A stretch of 64,000 bases of DNA from Chloranthus sessilifolius (taxonomy: Eukaryota; Streptophyta; Magnoliopsida; Chloranthales; Chloranthaceae): the NCBI GenBank assembly GCA_021018995.1, contig CM037585.1, forward strand, positions 124,090,831-124,154,830, written 5' to 3'. Shown in pieces: positions 9,430-19,726 of the stretch. A program made the position numbers and the translations under genes. Under the pieces are notes generated by a model that was not told the DNA's origin, ran no database searches, and saw only the letters and a list, made by a program, of their open reading frames with translations. Each line of letters starts with the position of its first letter. Within the stretch, counting starts at the first letter, position 1.

Positions 9430-10849
9430 TCCCTTACATCCGCCTCGCGTTCCCAAGTAGCTTCTTCGGCCGAATGATTCTTTCACTTGACCAGTACAAA
9501 AGGAATCACCTTCGTGTGTAAAACTTGCTCTTTTCTATCTAATATCTGAGCCGCTTCTTCTATCATGGTCATATCTTCGTGCATTTCGATCGGCTGACCC
9601 CCCAAGATATGGGTAGGGTCATTTACATACTTTCGGAGTATGGATACATGAAACACATTATGTACCCGATCAAACAGCGGAGGTAATCCAATGCAATAAG
9701 CGACCTCGCGAACTCGACCCAAAACCTCAAAGGGTCCAAGGTAACGGGGACTCAGCTTTCCCCTCTTCCCAAATCTAATGACGCCTTTCATAAGCGATAC
9801 CTTCACAAATACATGCTCGCCAACGACATAGTCCATGCTCGCTCTTTTGATATTGGCGTAGATCTTTTGTCTGCTCTGAGCCGATCTAAGTCTCTCTCTG
9901 ATCATACGAACAATGATGGCGTTATCTTTAAGTAACTCCGGCCCCAAAAATACTTTTCGCTGGTCTCTTCCCAATTGATAGGTGATATACATCACCTTCC
10001 ATAGAGAGCTTCATAAGGTGCCATTCCAATGCTCGCTTGGAAGCTATTGTTGTATGTAAATTCGATCGATGGTAAGTGTTGATCCCATGATCCTTGTAAT
10101 TCAATCATACATGCTTTGAGCATGTCTTCTATCACCTGATTTACTGGCTCTGTTTGCCCATCGGTCTACAGATGGAACGCTGAACTAAAGTCCAATCGCG
10201 TACCCATGCCTTCTTGAAACTTCTTCCAAAATTTTAAAGTATATAACGGGTCACGATCAGAGACAATGCTGCTGATAATTTCCTGCAACCGTACTATCTC
10301 CTTCATATAAAACTCCGTGAGTCTTCCTGCTGTGTATATCGTATTGTAGGATAAGAAGTGTGATGACTTGGTTAGTCGATCCACGACTACCCAAATGGCG
10401 TTGTATCTCTTTGCTGTACGCGGTAATCCTACAATAAAATCTATGGAGATTGATTCCCACTTTCACTCTGGTATAGGTAGAGGTTGCAACAATCCAGCAG
10501 GATATTTGTGGTCCACTTTCACCTGCTGACATGTCAAACACCTTGACACGTACTTGGCTAGAGGTTGCAACAATCCAGCAGGATATTTGTGGTCCACTTT
10601 CACCTGCTGACATGTCAAACACCTTGACACGTACTTGGCTACGTCTTGCTTCAGACCTCTCCACCAGTAATTCTTCCTCGAGTCCTGATACAGTTTGGTG
10701 CTATCGGGGTGGATTGCATATTTCAATTTGTGAGCTTCATCGAGAATAGTTTGCTGCAGATCGACATCAATTGGAATACAAAGGCGTCCCTTGAATAGTA
10801 AGGAACCATCTTCTTTCACTGAGAACTCTGGTTTGGTGCCCTCAATCAC
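9430..10849 (-). pseudogene. pol: chromovirus integrase with chromodomain remnant
   Basis: Integrase would insert the element DNA into the host genome. The N-terminal zinc-binding part (10463-10849) shows EAHKLKYAIHP and CLTCQQ. The core (10166-10384 and neighbours) shows VDRLTKSSHF-like and SDRDPLYTLKFW segments. The C-terminal part (9483-9995) shows LSPRYLGPFEVL and VHNVFHVSILRKY. A chromodomain-like tail follows (EEAAQILDRKEQ, then AEEATWERE). It is broken by a TGA at 9483-9485 where chromodomains usually carry a tryptophan (VLVK-stop-KNHS), and by frame breaks around 9996-10165 and 10385-10462. An exact 81-bp in-frame duplication repeats the CLTC segment. Not functional as it stands. Confidence 0.8.
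10479..10640 (-). repeat. exact 81-bp tandem duplication inside integrase zinc finger
   Basis: 10479-10559 and 10560-10640 read identically base by base. Eighty-one bases are 27 codons, so the frame is kept and AKYVSRCLTCQQVKV appears twice in a row. Identity of the two units implies a recent event compared with the decay of the rest of the element, or an assembly slip. Confidence 0.9.
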
Positions 10850-10859
10850 ATCTTATCAG

Positions 10860-12330
10860 ATTTTAGTTAACTCTGAGTCTTTCGTTTGTAGCTCGTGAAT
10901 ATGCTCAAAGATCATCGATCTCACTATGATGTTGGCTAAGAAAGCCCCTATAGCTTACACCTCGATATTTGTGTCATACAATGAAAGAACTTCAAACAAC
11001 TTCAATCTGTGCACCTCCATGATCAGATTAGCTAACTGAGCCGAACCCTTACGACTCAAGGCATCTACTACGTCATTAGCCTTGCCTGGGTGATATTGTA
11101 TGGAGCAATCATAGTCCTTGAGAAACTCCATCTACATGCGCTGCCTCATATTTAATTCCTTCTGTGTAAACAGGTACCTGAGGCTCTTATGGTCAGTGAA
11201 GATCTCAAAGGTCTCACCGTACAAATAATGTCTCTAAATTTTCAACACAAATATGACCGCTGCTAGTTCTAGGTCATATGTTGGGTAGTTCTTCTCTTGA
11301 TCTTTCAGCTGCCTCGACCCATAAGCAATCACTTTCTTGTGTTGGTCGAGCACGCAGCCTAAACCATTATGTGAAACATCACTATATACCGCAAACTCTC
11401 CACTGCCTGAAGGAATTGCTGGCACTGGAGCTGAAGTGAGTCTCTTCTTGAGTTCTTGAAAACTCTTTTCGCACGCTTCACTCCACTCAAATCTCGCATC
11501 CTTTCTTGTAAATCTCGTAAGTGGTCATGACATTTTGGAAAATCCCTCCACAAAATGTTGATAGTAGCCAGCTAGACCAAGGAAACTACGGATGTCTGTT
11601 ATCGTCTTTGGTTATTCCCATTTACCACTACTTCGATCTTAGCTGAATCTACTGTGACACCATCCTTTGAGACAACATATCCTAAAAAGCTAACTTTCTC
11701 CAACCAAAACTTGTACTTACTGAGTTTGGCGTACAGTTGGTGTTCACGTAGAGTTTGTAGAGCAACTCTCAAATGTTCTTCATGCTCCTTCTTTGACTTG
11801 GAATATCAGGATGTCATCGATGAATGCTACCATGCAAGTGTCCAGGTGTGGTTTAAACACCCGATTCATTAAGTCCATAAACGACATCGGTGTATTTATC
11901 AACCAAATGGCATCACTAAGAACTTGTAGTGTCCGTACCGTGTCCTGAATGCTGTCTTTTGAATGTCCTCTACCTTGACTCTCAGCTGATGGTATCCAGA
12001 TCTCAAATTGATCTTGGAAAAATACCTCGCTCCTTGCAGATGATAAAATAAATCGTCAATCCTAGGCAATGGATATTGATTCTTGATGGTTAGTTTGTTT
12101 AATTGGCGATAGTCGATACACAGTCACATCGACCCATCTTTCTTCTTTACAAATAAGACCGGCGCTCGCCAAGGAGACACGCTCGGCCTTACGAACCCCT
12201 TATCTAAGGGCTCTTTTAACTGCTCTTTCAATTCCTTCAACTCAGCAGGAGCCATCCGATATAGTGCTTTGGAAACAGGCTCCGTTTCAGGTGCTAAGTC
12301 GATAGCGAATTCCACCTCTCTATCAGGAGG
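10860..12330 (-). pseudogene. pol: chromovirus reverse transcriptase and RNase H
   Basis: Reverse transcriptase copies element RNA to DNA, and RNase H removes the RNA strand. The N-terminal RT part (12124-12315) has a [13 protein letters not shown]-like stretch with [18 protein letters not shown]. The catalytic box reads FIDD at 11813-11824 in the context VAFIDDILIF. RNase H (11234-11425) keeps [13 protein letters not shown] with its first aspartate and [10 protein letters not shown]. Several frame changes and stops separate these blocks (notably 11430-11650 and 11870-12120), so there is no single open frame. Motif order is as expected for Ty3-type elements. Confidence 0.8.
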
Positions 12331-12333
12331 TAA

Positions 12334-12890
12334 TCATGACAATTCCTTCGAAAATACATCCTCAAATTCATGTGCAACTGCGATGTCTAAAATAATATTC
12401 TTCCCTTCCTTATCTTCCTTTAAAAATGCTAAATAACCACTGCACCCTTTTCTGATTAAGCGCACGGCCTTGACTGTGGACACAAGTGGCATTAACGTCG
12501 ATCTCATTCCCCAAAATCGGAATGATCTCCTCGTATTAGGTCTGAAGATGATGAATTTATTCTTACAATCTACCGTTGCACAATGAGCTGATAACCAATC
12601 CATATCAAGGATCACCTCGAATCCTTGCATATTTAACAGAACTAAATTCGTTGCCAGTTCATAGATGTCCCCATTTCTGATAGTTATTATCACCGATTTA
12701 CACACCATGTCTGTATCGACCAATTCCTCAGTCAGAATAGATACCGCTAAGATAAAATCTAACGTCTCTAGGTTGACCTTCATCTTCTTTGCAAATCGAG
12801 GAGTAGTAAATGAATGGGTAGACTCCGAGTCTATCAACACTCTAGCTTCATAAGCTACATCACTTCCCTGTTCGTACAATTGTAAGGTAC
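12334..12890 (-). pseudogene. pol: chromovirus aspartic protease region
   Basis: The frame TLQLYEQGSDVAYEARVLIDSESTHSF matches the protease entry of chromoviruses, which release protease, RT and integrase from the polyprotein. The active-site triad normally reads DSGATHSF; here it is DSESTHSF, so the catalytic glycine is replaced. Downstream VILDMDWLSAHCATVDC is the second typical protease block. The frame continues without stop to 12334. The upstream part of the protein is separated by the intron-like segment 12891-13036. Confidence 0.75.
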
Positions 12891-13036
12891 CTATATCATA
12901 TATACATATATATAACATACTTATACATCTAAATTTATATACAGGAATGAGTCTAATCTACTCCCTACATGGATGTACCTTCTCTATCTAAAACTTTAAG
13001 AAATTGAAATTCTTAATTTTAAAAAGAAAATCTCAC
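12891..13036 (-). other. 146-bp GT-AG intron-like interruption between gag and protease
   Basis: On the minus strand the coding text ...ATTATCCAAG stops at 13037 and resumes with GTACCTTACAATTG at 12890. The piece between begins GTGAGATTTT and ends TATGATATAG. Removing it would keep the frame (CAA GGT ACC, Gln-Gly-Thr) across the family's usual QGTL junction, whereas 146 is not a multiple of three, so leaving it in shifts the frame. It is strongly A/T-rich with T-rich stretches near the acceptor. It could also be a small AT-rich insertion that happens to end in AG. Confidence 0.5.
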
Positions 13037-14436
13037 CTTGGATAATGTCGTTGGTATTCTGTGCCTCCTGGGTAGTAACCACATACGCTCTTCATTGTAC
13101 GACCGACTTTCTTGTTTGTATCGGTCTTGGCATGGAAGCAGAAGTTGTTCTCTCTTTGTTTATCTCAGGGCAATCTCGAATCATGTGGCCCATCTTTCCA
13201 CACTTGTAGCAACCTCGAGTACCCCTTCTACAATCTGCTATTTTATGAGACTTGCCACACTTGACACAAGTCTCATTTGGTGTAGAAGATGCTGCTCGTG
13301 AGAAACCCAGGGAAACTGATACTCCGGTGGTAGTAGCAGGGTTCTCATATCTGATCGGCCTCCCCGATGCAAGCACCAATAATCTCGGATAATTTGTTTA
13401 CTGCGCTAGTCTGATATCACCGATTTGAAACTGCTGTCTCTGCATGGGTGGTACGAATCGTGGCTTTTTGTTCACCGACTCATAGTTTCCCACTTTACTT
13501 TGATCCATCCTTCCTCTCCCTTGTTGGTCTCTCCTTCAGTATCGATCTTCATTGTCTTCTTCTATCACCAAGGCCTTGCTCATAACCTCTCCATAGGTTT
13601 TCAATTCAAAGGCTGCTACCTTTTCCCTGATGTCCAGCCTCAAGCCGCGTTGTAGTCTCTTGGCTTTCATCAAGTCTGTAACTACGAAGTCAGGAGTAAA
13701 ATGAGCAAGCCTCATGAACTCTACTTCATATTCCCTCACCGACATCCTTCCTTGCTCGAGCTGAAGAAATTTAACTTTCATTTGATTGTGTACTACTTCA
13801 AGGAAGTATTATTTGTTAAATTCACCCACAAATTCCTCCCATGTCCATGGTAATCCTGGGGGTTTCCTAAGCCCTAGTCCTAGATACGGACTTCCACCAT
13901 GGGCCTGCCTCCCCATCTAACATATATGCTGCCTAACGGACGCTTTCATCTTCAGTGCACGTAAGCACATTGAACACTTTCACCATCTCACTCAACTAAT
14001 TATCTGCATCCATTGGCTCTGCATGTCCTGAAAAACTCCGAGGACGCATCCTCCTAAACTCTGTGAAGGCAGAGGGCAATGCCTGTGTAGTACCTACTAG
14101 AGGTGTAGGTGGCTGATGCTGGTCGTTGGCATTATGAGCTGCCAAGGATGCCGCTTGCTGAGCCATGACATTTGTCATGGTTTCTATGGTGTGCATCATC
14201 CTCTGATGCTCTTCTCTCTCTTCGTTTCTTTCTCTTACCCTTTCCTAGTCTCGCTAATCCCTATCCTGACGATCTCTATTTTGATTCTCTTCTTGGTTTC
14301 GGTTCTCCTGATTGCTGCCTCCTAGGGCATCACTATTCCCCAACGACACTCTATTCGAAGTCGAGACAAAACCATCTCTGCTCCGCAAGTTTCTTTCATG
14401 GCTGCCCCTAGGCTGACCTCTTCCTCTAGAAGACAT
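13037..14436 (-). pseudogene. gag: chromovirus gag with two zinc knuckles
   Basis: Gag forms the virus-like particle and binds element RNA. Start chosen at the ATG at 14436 (MSSRGRGQPRGSHERNLRSR), the first in frame after the primer site. Blocks follow in order: a basic/Gln-rich head, FRRMRPRSFSGHAEPMDADN (13996-14199), VREYEVEFMRLAHFTPDFV (13536-13781), then knuckles CVKCGKSHKIADC (CX2CX3HX4C) and CYKCGKMGHMIRDC (CX2CX4HX4C) within 13092-13379. Premature stops in the head, after DADN, within the VR-AAYMLDGEAGPWW block and after SVVQ mostly look like CAG, CGA or TGG turned into stop codons. Non-functional. Confidence 0.8.
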
Positions 14437-14538
14437 AACGCTCTACACATAAAATCACAGTTTCATTAGCAGAAGGTCCTATGCTCTGATAAAATCAAGA
14501 TTTATCAAAATTTTAAAAGAAATCGCTTTAATACCAAC
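14437..14538 (-). promoter_or_regulatory. leader and primer-binding site of the chromovirus
   Basis: Right after the 5' LTR end, the minus strand reads TTGGTATTAAAGC (14537-14525), a degenerate match to the initiator methionine tRNA site TGGTATCAGAGC. The ~100-bp leader then runs to the gag ATG at 14436. Confidence 0.55.
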
Positions 14539-14710
14539 TGTGACAGCCCGGATTTCGGTACCTCAAAACCTGTGCCATCGGCATGACCCTTAAGGTCGTG
14601 CCCCATACGTAAGAACGGAGCATTGGTGTATCCACACAATTTAAAATAAAACATATCCTAAAGAAATTATAGAATTAAATCTCCAATTCTATAATATAAG
14701 TCAGAACACG
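14539..14710 (-). repeat. 5' LTR of the chromovirus, inner fragment
   Basis: TGTGACAGCCCGGATTTCGG and the following text align with the 3' LTR from 4570, then break at 14710 (CAGAACACG) and resume at 38801 (ATAACTCAAAAGG). The 3' LTR reads GAACACGTAACTC without a break at this point. Confidence 0.85.
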
Positions 14711-15224
14711 TGTAATAGCCCGAAAAATCACGCTAAACTATGACCTCGGGATCCGTGCCCGATCGGTCATAGGTTTGACCAAATGGAAGTCCAATAGTTA
14801 GCATGAGGTGTGATGAACGGATGAGATGTGATAAACTTAATGTCTATGTGGTGTGTGTTGTAAATGTGAAGTCGCATACACCTATCGCGGTGCATGTGCT
14901 CAACACACACAAGTGGGAAAAGGGATAAAAGGGTTTAATAGCCCTAAAATCAAGAGTTTGGTTGTTGAAGGAGAGTAAAGAAGAGAGAGAGAGAGAGAAG
15001 TAAGAGAGGAGTTATTGCAACTAATTGGAGGGGAGATTCAAGAGATAAAAGCCGGATTCAACGCGATTTGGATCTGTTAGAGCCAAAGCTGGAAACCCTA
15101 GCCTTCCAACCACTGGATTGAAATCAACTTGAGATCTATTCAAGGTAAAGTTTTTGTAAATAAAATGCATAGATTATAGGGGTTAAGTTGTGGTTGAAAG
15201 TGGGCTAAATTATAGGATAATGGG
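14711..15224 (+). repeat. plus-strand LTR of the same family, left part (solo LTR)
   Basis: Starts TGTAATAGCCCGAAAA and follows the same layout as the chromovirus LTR read on its coding strand: GGTCATA word, GCATACACCTATCG, GA microsatellite, AAACCCTAG. No internal region belongs to it, so it is a solo LTR. It is cut at 15224 by the Athila complex, whose target duplication ATGGG is 15220-15224, and resumes at 36670. Confidence 0.7.
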
Positions 15225-17027
15225 TGATGAGTACTGAAAAATGAGGATATTTCACCCCTAAATACCTATATTTAGCTGTCCGATGAAGGCTATCTGATGA
15301 GATTGATTAGATTTGAAGTGTTTCAGGTAAATACAAGCCAAGTATAGAAAACAGTACAAGAATTCTGAATATAATGCCAAAACACTGCAACTTCGGGTAA
15401 TCAAGAACTTTGTACGACTTGCGGCTAAATTTGGACCTTCAAGACGGTCGAATTACAAAATTGTCAAAACAGGAAAGTTGTAGATCTTTTCGTCAGCTTT
15501 CCCACGGCGCAAGAATCGTCGCAATCTGAGTTTGGGACAGAAAGTTATGGCCGAAATACCGAAGCAGTGTCTGAACCACAAGAAGTGCTGAATTTCACGG
15601 ATTTCTGGGGTCGATTAATCGAGCCAGAGTTTAAGTTTGACACGAATCTGACACTAAAAGTCTATTTTTTGGGACTCTTGGTCGGCTCGATGCATCGACA
15701 TCCATTGGTCGATTAATCGACCCGGAAAAGTAGGATTAGGAGACCTCCGCACGACGGGTCTATTTAAAGCGACTCAAACACTTCGGGAAAAGAGATCTTT
15801 TCAGCATTAGAATAACGTAGGAGATTAGAATTAGAGTTTTTTTTAGAGAGTTTTAGTTTTTAGTGTTCTTAGTTTTTAGCCATTGTTTTTCATAGTTAGA
15901 CCTAGAAATAGGGAAGTTTTATTATTTCTTTTTGAGAGCTTTGTTCCCTTTAATTTTTCAGTACTCATTCCTTCGGTTTATAAATTTTGTTCAAAGGTTA
16001 TTTCCTGCATTTATTTCGTTTCTGAAGATTATCATCCGTGTGGATCAACGTAATTTATTTTGAAGTTTGAGGTAATTTTAATTAATGTTATTTTCCCGTC
16101 TTTATTTATTTATGTCATTTACTTACAATATGTGTGGCTAAATTTATAGGGATGGGGATCTAATGATTCCCATCCGAGGGATGTACTTTTAATAATATAA
16201 ATTTAGGATTAAAATATGAGATTTTATTTTTATGGTTGTTGTGCTATCATGAATGGATGAAATCCCCGCCACTAATCGGGATCGCGTGTGCCGAGTCATG
16301 CCCGGGATCTCAGATCTGTGACGGTAATTTTACCCTATCATTGTTATGGTCTTTGTGTTTTCATTGTGTGGATCTAATTACGATTATGTTCTGGGATCGA
16401 GTGTGCCGAGCCATGCCCTGGATCTTGGTTCTGTAATGGTAATTTTATCTTAAATATCCCTAATCTGAATAAAGTGTGCCGAGCCATGCCCTTAATTTAT
16501 TTGTAAGTGGTATTCTTGTTGGAATTTTCACCCACTTTGGGGATGGTTTTATTTGAACCTGAGATCATGTGTGTCTAGCCCTACCCTTGATCCCAGATCT
16601 ACATATGAAAATCATCTACGTCCTGATTACAGGGCTGCAACGTGGAACCTATTAGGGTGTTGACCATTGATCTTCCATAAAAGATGTTTGTTACCAATGA
16701 AATATCTCATAATTTAATCCTTAGATTTATATTATAGGAAGAACGGACCAAAGATGGGAGGATTTAGTATCTTCGTCTTTATCATCATCTTCACTTTTAT
16801 TTGTGAATCATCAATTGAATTTTAGTTTGTAGTCATTAATTACCATCAACCACTTAAATCATAAAACTGGTAGAATACTGTTAGATCTTAATAGATTTCT
16901 AGAATTGCTTGTCTCTTTTAGGTATTTCAAAATTAATCCTCGTGGGAACGATCTCGTACTCCGCACCCACTATATACAAACCGATTCGTGCACTTGCGAG
17001 TAAAACATACATTAAAATATCACATCA
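15225..17027 (+). repeat. Athila LTR 1 (1803 bp)
   Basis: TG...CA ends. Contains TCGATTAATCGA at 15611-15622 and 15709-15720 with TCGATGCATCGA (15687-15698) between, and a TATA-like box at 15761. Further in (about 16270-16600) are four degenerate repeats of GTGTGCCGAGCCATGCCC, each followed by a GATCT-type word and a GGTAATTTTA-type word. Private differences from the other two LTRs include GCTTTCCCACGGCGC against GCTTTCTAACAGCGC. Confidence 0.9.
15761..15769 (+). promoter_or_regulatory. TATA-like box of Athila LTR 1
   Basis: TATTTAAAG lies 40 bp downstream of the second TCGATTAATCGA and is conserved in LTR 2 (25599) and LTR 3 (35397). Position and conservation suggest the LTR promoter core; no transcript evidence is available. 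Confidence 0.5.
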
Positions 17028-17033
17028 AGTTTT

Positions 17034-17051
17034 TGGCGCCGTTGCCGGGGA
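17034..17051 (+). promoter_or_regulatory. tRNA-Asp primer-binding site of Athila copy 1
   Basis: TGGCGCCGTTGCCGGGGA starts six bases after the LTR end. It is the exact complement of the 3' end of plant tRNA-Asp as remembered for Athila elements. Copy 2 has a damaged version at 26872-26886. Confidence 0.85.
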
Positions 17052-17125
17052 TCAAATTGAGAAAATCTGAATTTTTGGTAGACAGTAAATTTTAGGAATT
17101 TTCGAGGATTAAAATAGTATTTCTG

Positions 17126-17159
<34 letters not shown>

Positions 17160-17513
17160 CAAAAATTTCAAATTTAAAAATTTTAATTTAAAAAAAAAAA
17201 AATTAAAAAAAAAAAAAAATAATAATAATAATAATAATTTTTTGGAGTCTATGCATCGACCCCTATTGTCGATGCATCGATTTGGCCTCGATTGATCGAG
17301 TGTGACTCGATCAATCGATTTTTAGTAAAAAAAAAAAAAATTGTTGAGGTTTTTCTGCCTGAAACCTCCACTCTGTGCATTATTTGCATGCACACTAGGT
17401 CTTCTAAAGAAAGAAATTTAGAACCGTTAAATTTCGAGATCGAGCGTGCTGCCGTCAAATCGTAAGACGCTAGATCAAGGCGAAATTTTAAGTGAATCAT
17501 CCATCAAGTCAAT
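17052..17513 (+). other. Athila copy 1 leader with A-tracts and CGAT palindromes
   Basis: Non-coding leader. It holds long A runs (17128-17157 and 17193-17219), an AAT microsatellite, and then palindromic words TCGATGCATCGA and TCGATTGATCGA with the complementary CTCGATCAATCGA (17246-17320). The same leader in copy 2 has much shorter A runs. Confidence 0.7.
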
Positions 17514-18699
17514 ATGAGTGACAACATGAATGGGCAACTCAACAAGAGGAAGAACCAACATTGAGAGAACTGCTTTTCCGATAACTACAAATACCCCATC
17601 ATGCATTGTATACCCCGCCACACCGGTGGCGGTTTGAAATCGGACAAATGTCATCCAAATCCTTCCAATCTTTCATGGCATGGAGCGAGAAGATCCATAC
17701 CAGCATGTTAAAGACTTCGTCGAAGTCTGCTCATCTGTTTACCAAAATTTCAGCGAAGAATCTGTTAGGCTGCGCTTATTTCCTTTCTCTATAAAGGATA
17801 AAGCAAAAGCATGGTTAAACTCTCTACCATCGGGATCCATAACCACCTGGGATCAGATGGTCAAAAAGTTTCTGTCAAAGTTCTTCCCTATGGCGAAGAC
17901 GAATGCCCTTAGACGTGAAATCACGGATTTCACGCAAGAGGAAGATGAGAGATTATATGAAGCTTGGGATAGATTCATGGATCTCTTACTCAAATGTCCG
18001 CACCATGGATACTCAAAGTGGAGACTAGTCCAGTGTTTCTACAATGGATTAAATCAACCAAATAGACATCTGGTGGAGTCAATGAATGGCGGAGGATTCC
18101 TAAGCCTTAAAGAAACCGAATCTTATGCTTTCTTAGAAAAGCTAGCTGAGGATTCTCAGCACTGGGATTTCACAAAGACTCGGGAACAAGCAGTCAAAGC
18201 CCGTGATCAAGCCGGGAGTTCAACCAAGAAAGGAGGACTATATGTAGTAAAGGATTCCCCAGATCTGATGGCTAAACTTGATTTTCTCACTCAACAAGTG
18301 GAGGAATTGAAAGTAAAGAAGAATGTGCATATGGTCAATACACAACCTGAGCCATGTTCAATTTGTGCAAGTCCAATGCATATGGCAGATGATTGTCCTT
18401 CAATGCAGAACTATCATGAAGACACATCTGAACAGTTAAATGTTGTGAATAATTATGGGAATCAAGGAAGCGTTTTCAATGAGAATAACTCAAATAGGAG
18501 ATACCACCCAAATTTCTCATGGAAACAAGATAGTCAAAGAATGCAGCCCAGGAAACAGGGGACGAACTTTTATCCCCAACAAAATTTCAATCAAGGACCG
18601 CAGCAGAACTACGGTCAAGGGCAATTTCAGCAGCAAGGGTTCAATAACCCGAATCAATTTCAATACAATCAAAATCGGGGTTGGCAACACGGCAAATGA
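17514..18699 (+). pseudogene. gag: Athila gag, copy 1
   Basis: Gag would form the particle and bind RNA. The ATG at 17514 begins MSDNMNGQL, as in copy 2, but small indels break the first 55 codons. From 17680 a 339-residue frame is open: EDPYQHVKDFVEVCSSVYQN, RLRLFPFSIKDKAKAWLNSL and TTWDQMVKKFLSKFFP form the capsid domain. A single zinc knuckle CSICASPMHMADDC (CX2CX4HX4C) and a Gln/Asn-rich tail (repeats of QQNF/QGQF) follow. It ends at 18699 where copy 2 also loses its frame. Confidence 0.85.
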
Positions 18700-19726
18700 A
18701 CCAGAATTTTCAGGTTTATCTGACCAATGGGAGGTTATCAAAACCAACCACAACAAAATTTTGTGCCGACATTTCCACCACTGGATTTAACAACCCACGG
18801 AAATCAAGCGTCCTCATACACAAACCCCTTCTCGAGGATCGATGAAACTCATCCATTCTCACACGTCCTCAATCTCTAAAATAGAGACCCAAATTGGGCA
18901 ATTGGCATCCTTTCTCCGTGAGAGAGAATAAGGTTCGTTTCCAAGCCAACCTGTTCCTAACCCAAGGGGCCAAATGGTTGTTGAACAAACATCAACTTCA
19001 ACACAAGAGGAGAATCAACAACAAATTCCGGCGATCACAACATTGAGATCTGGAAAGGTGTCGATAACAAAGTAGTGTTGCCAGAGGAGGAGGAAGAGTC
19101 TGATGGAGAGAAGAAATCTGAAGAGAGAGAAGAAATTGATGACAAAGTACAAGCAAAAGAAATATCAGATGACAAGAGTGAACAGAAGAAAAGTCTAGTT
19201 CCGAAAGCACCGTACCCGCAAAGATTGATGGCACCACTGAGAAATCGCGATGTGGAAGGAATAAATGAGATTTTCAAGCAATTAAAAATTAATATTCCCT
19301 TTCTGGATGCCATCCGTCAAGTACACTTTATACTAAATTTTGAAGGAATTGGTCACAATCAAAAGAAAGACCAATATTCCGAAAAAGGCTTTCTTAGCCG
19401 AGCTGGTTAGTTCAGTGTTGCAAGCAAAGCTCCCAATCAAATACAAAGACCCAGGTTGTCCTACAATCTCGATCATTATCGGCGATAACCGTATTGATCA
19501 GGCCCTTTTGGACTTAGGAGCAAGTGTCAACTTGTTGCCTTATTCTGTGTATAAGGAGCTCGAATTGGGAGAACTTAAGACCACTGCGATGACCCTTCAG
19601 TTAGCTGATCGGTCCGTAAAGATCCCTCGAGGAATTGTAGAAGATGTCCTCATCAAGGTGGATTCTTTCTACTTTCGTAGATTTTGTTGTTCTAGACACC
19701 GAACCAACATCAAATTTGAAGAATAA
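18700..19726 (+). pseudogene. pol: Athila gag-pro linker and protease, copy 1
   Basis: An acidic linker (EEEEESDGEKKSEEREEIDD, 19075 onwards) with KAPYPQRLMAPLRNRD and LKINIPFLDAIRQVH is typical of Athila proteins. The protease follows in 19340-19726: CPTISIIIGDNRID then the active site LLDLGASVNLLPYS, with aspartate present and the DLG form used by Athila. Frame changes near 18700-18860, 19330-19410 and 19680 interrupt it. Copy 2 has DSG at the same site. Confidence 0.75.
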
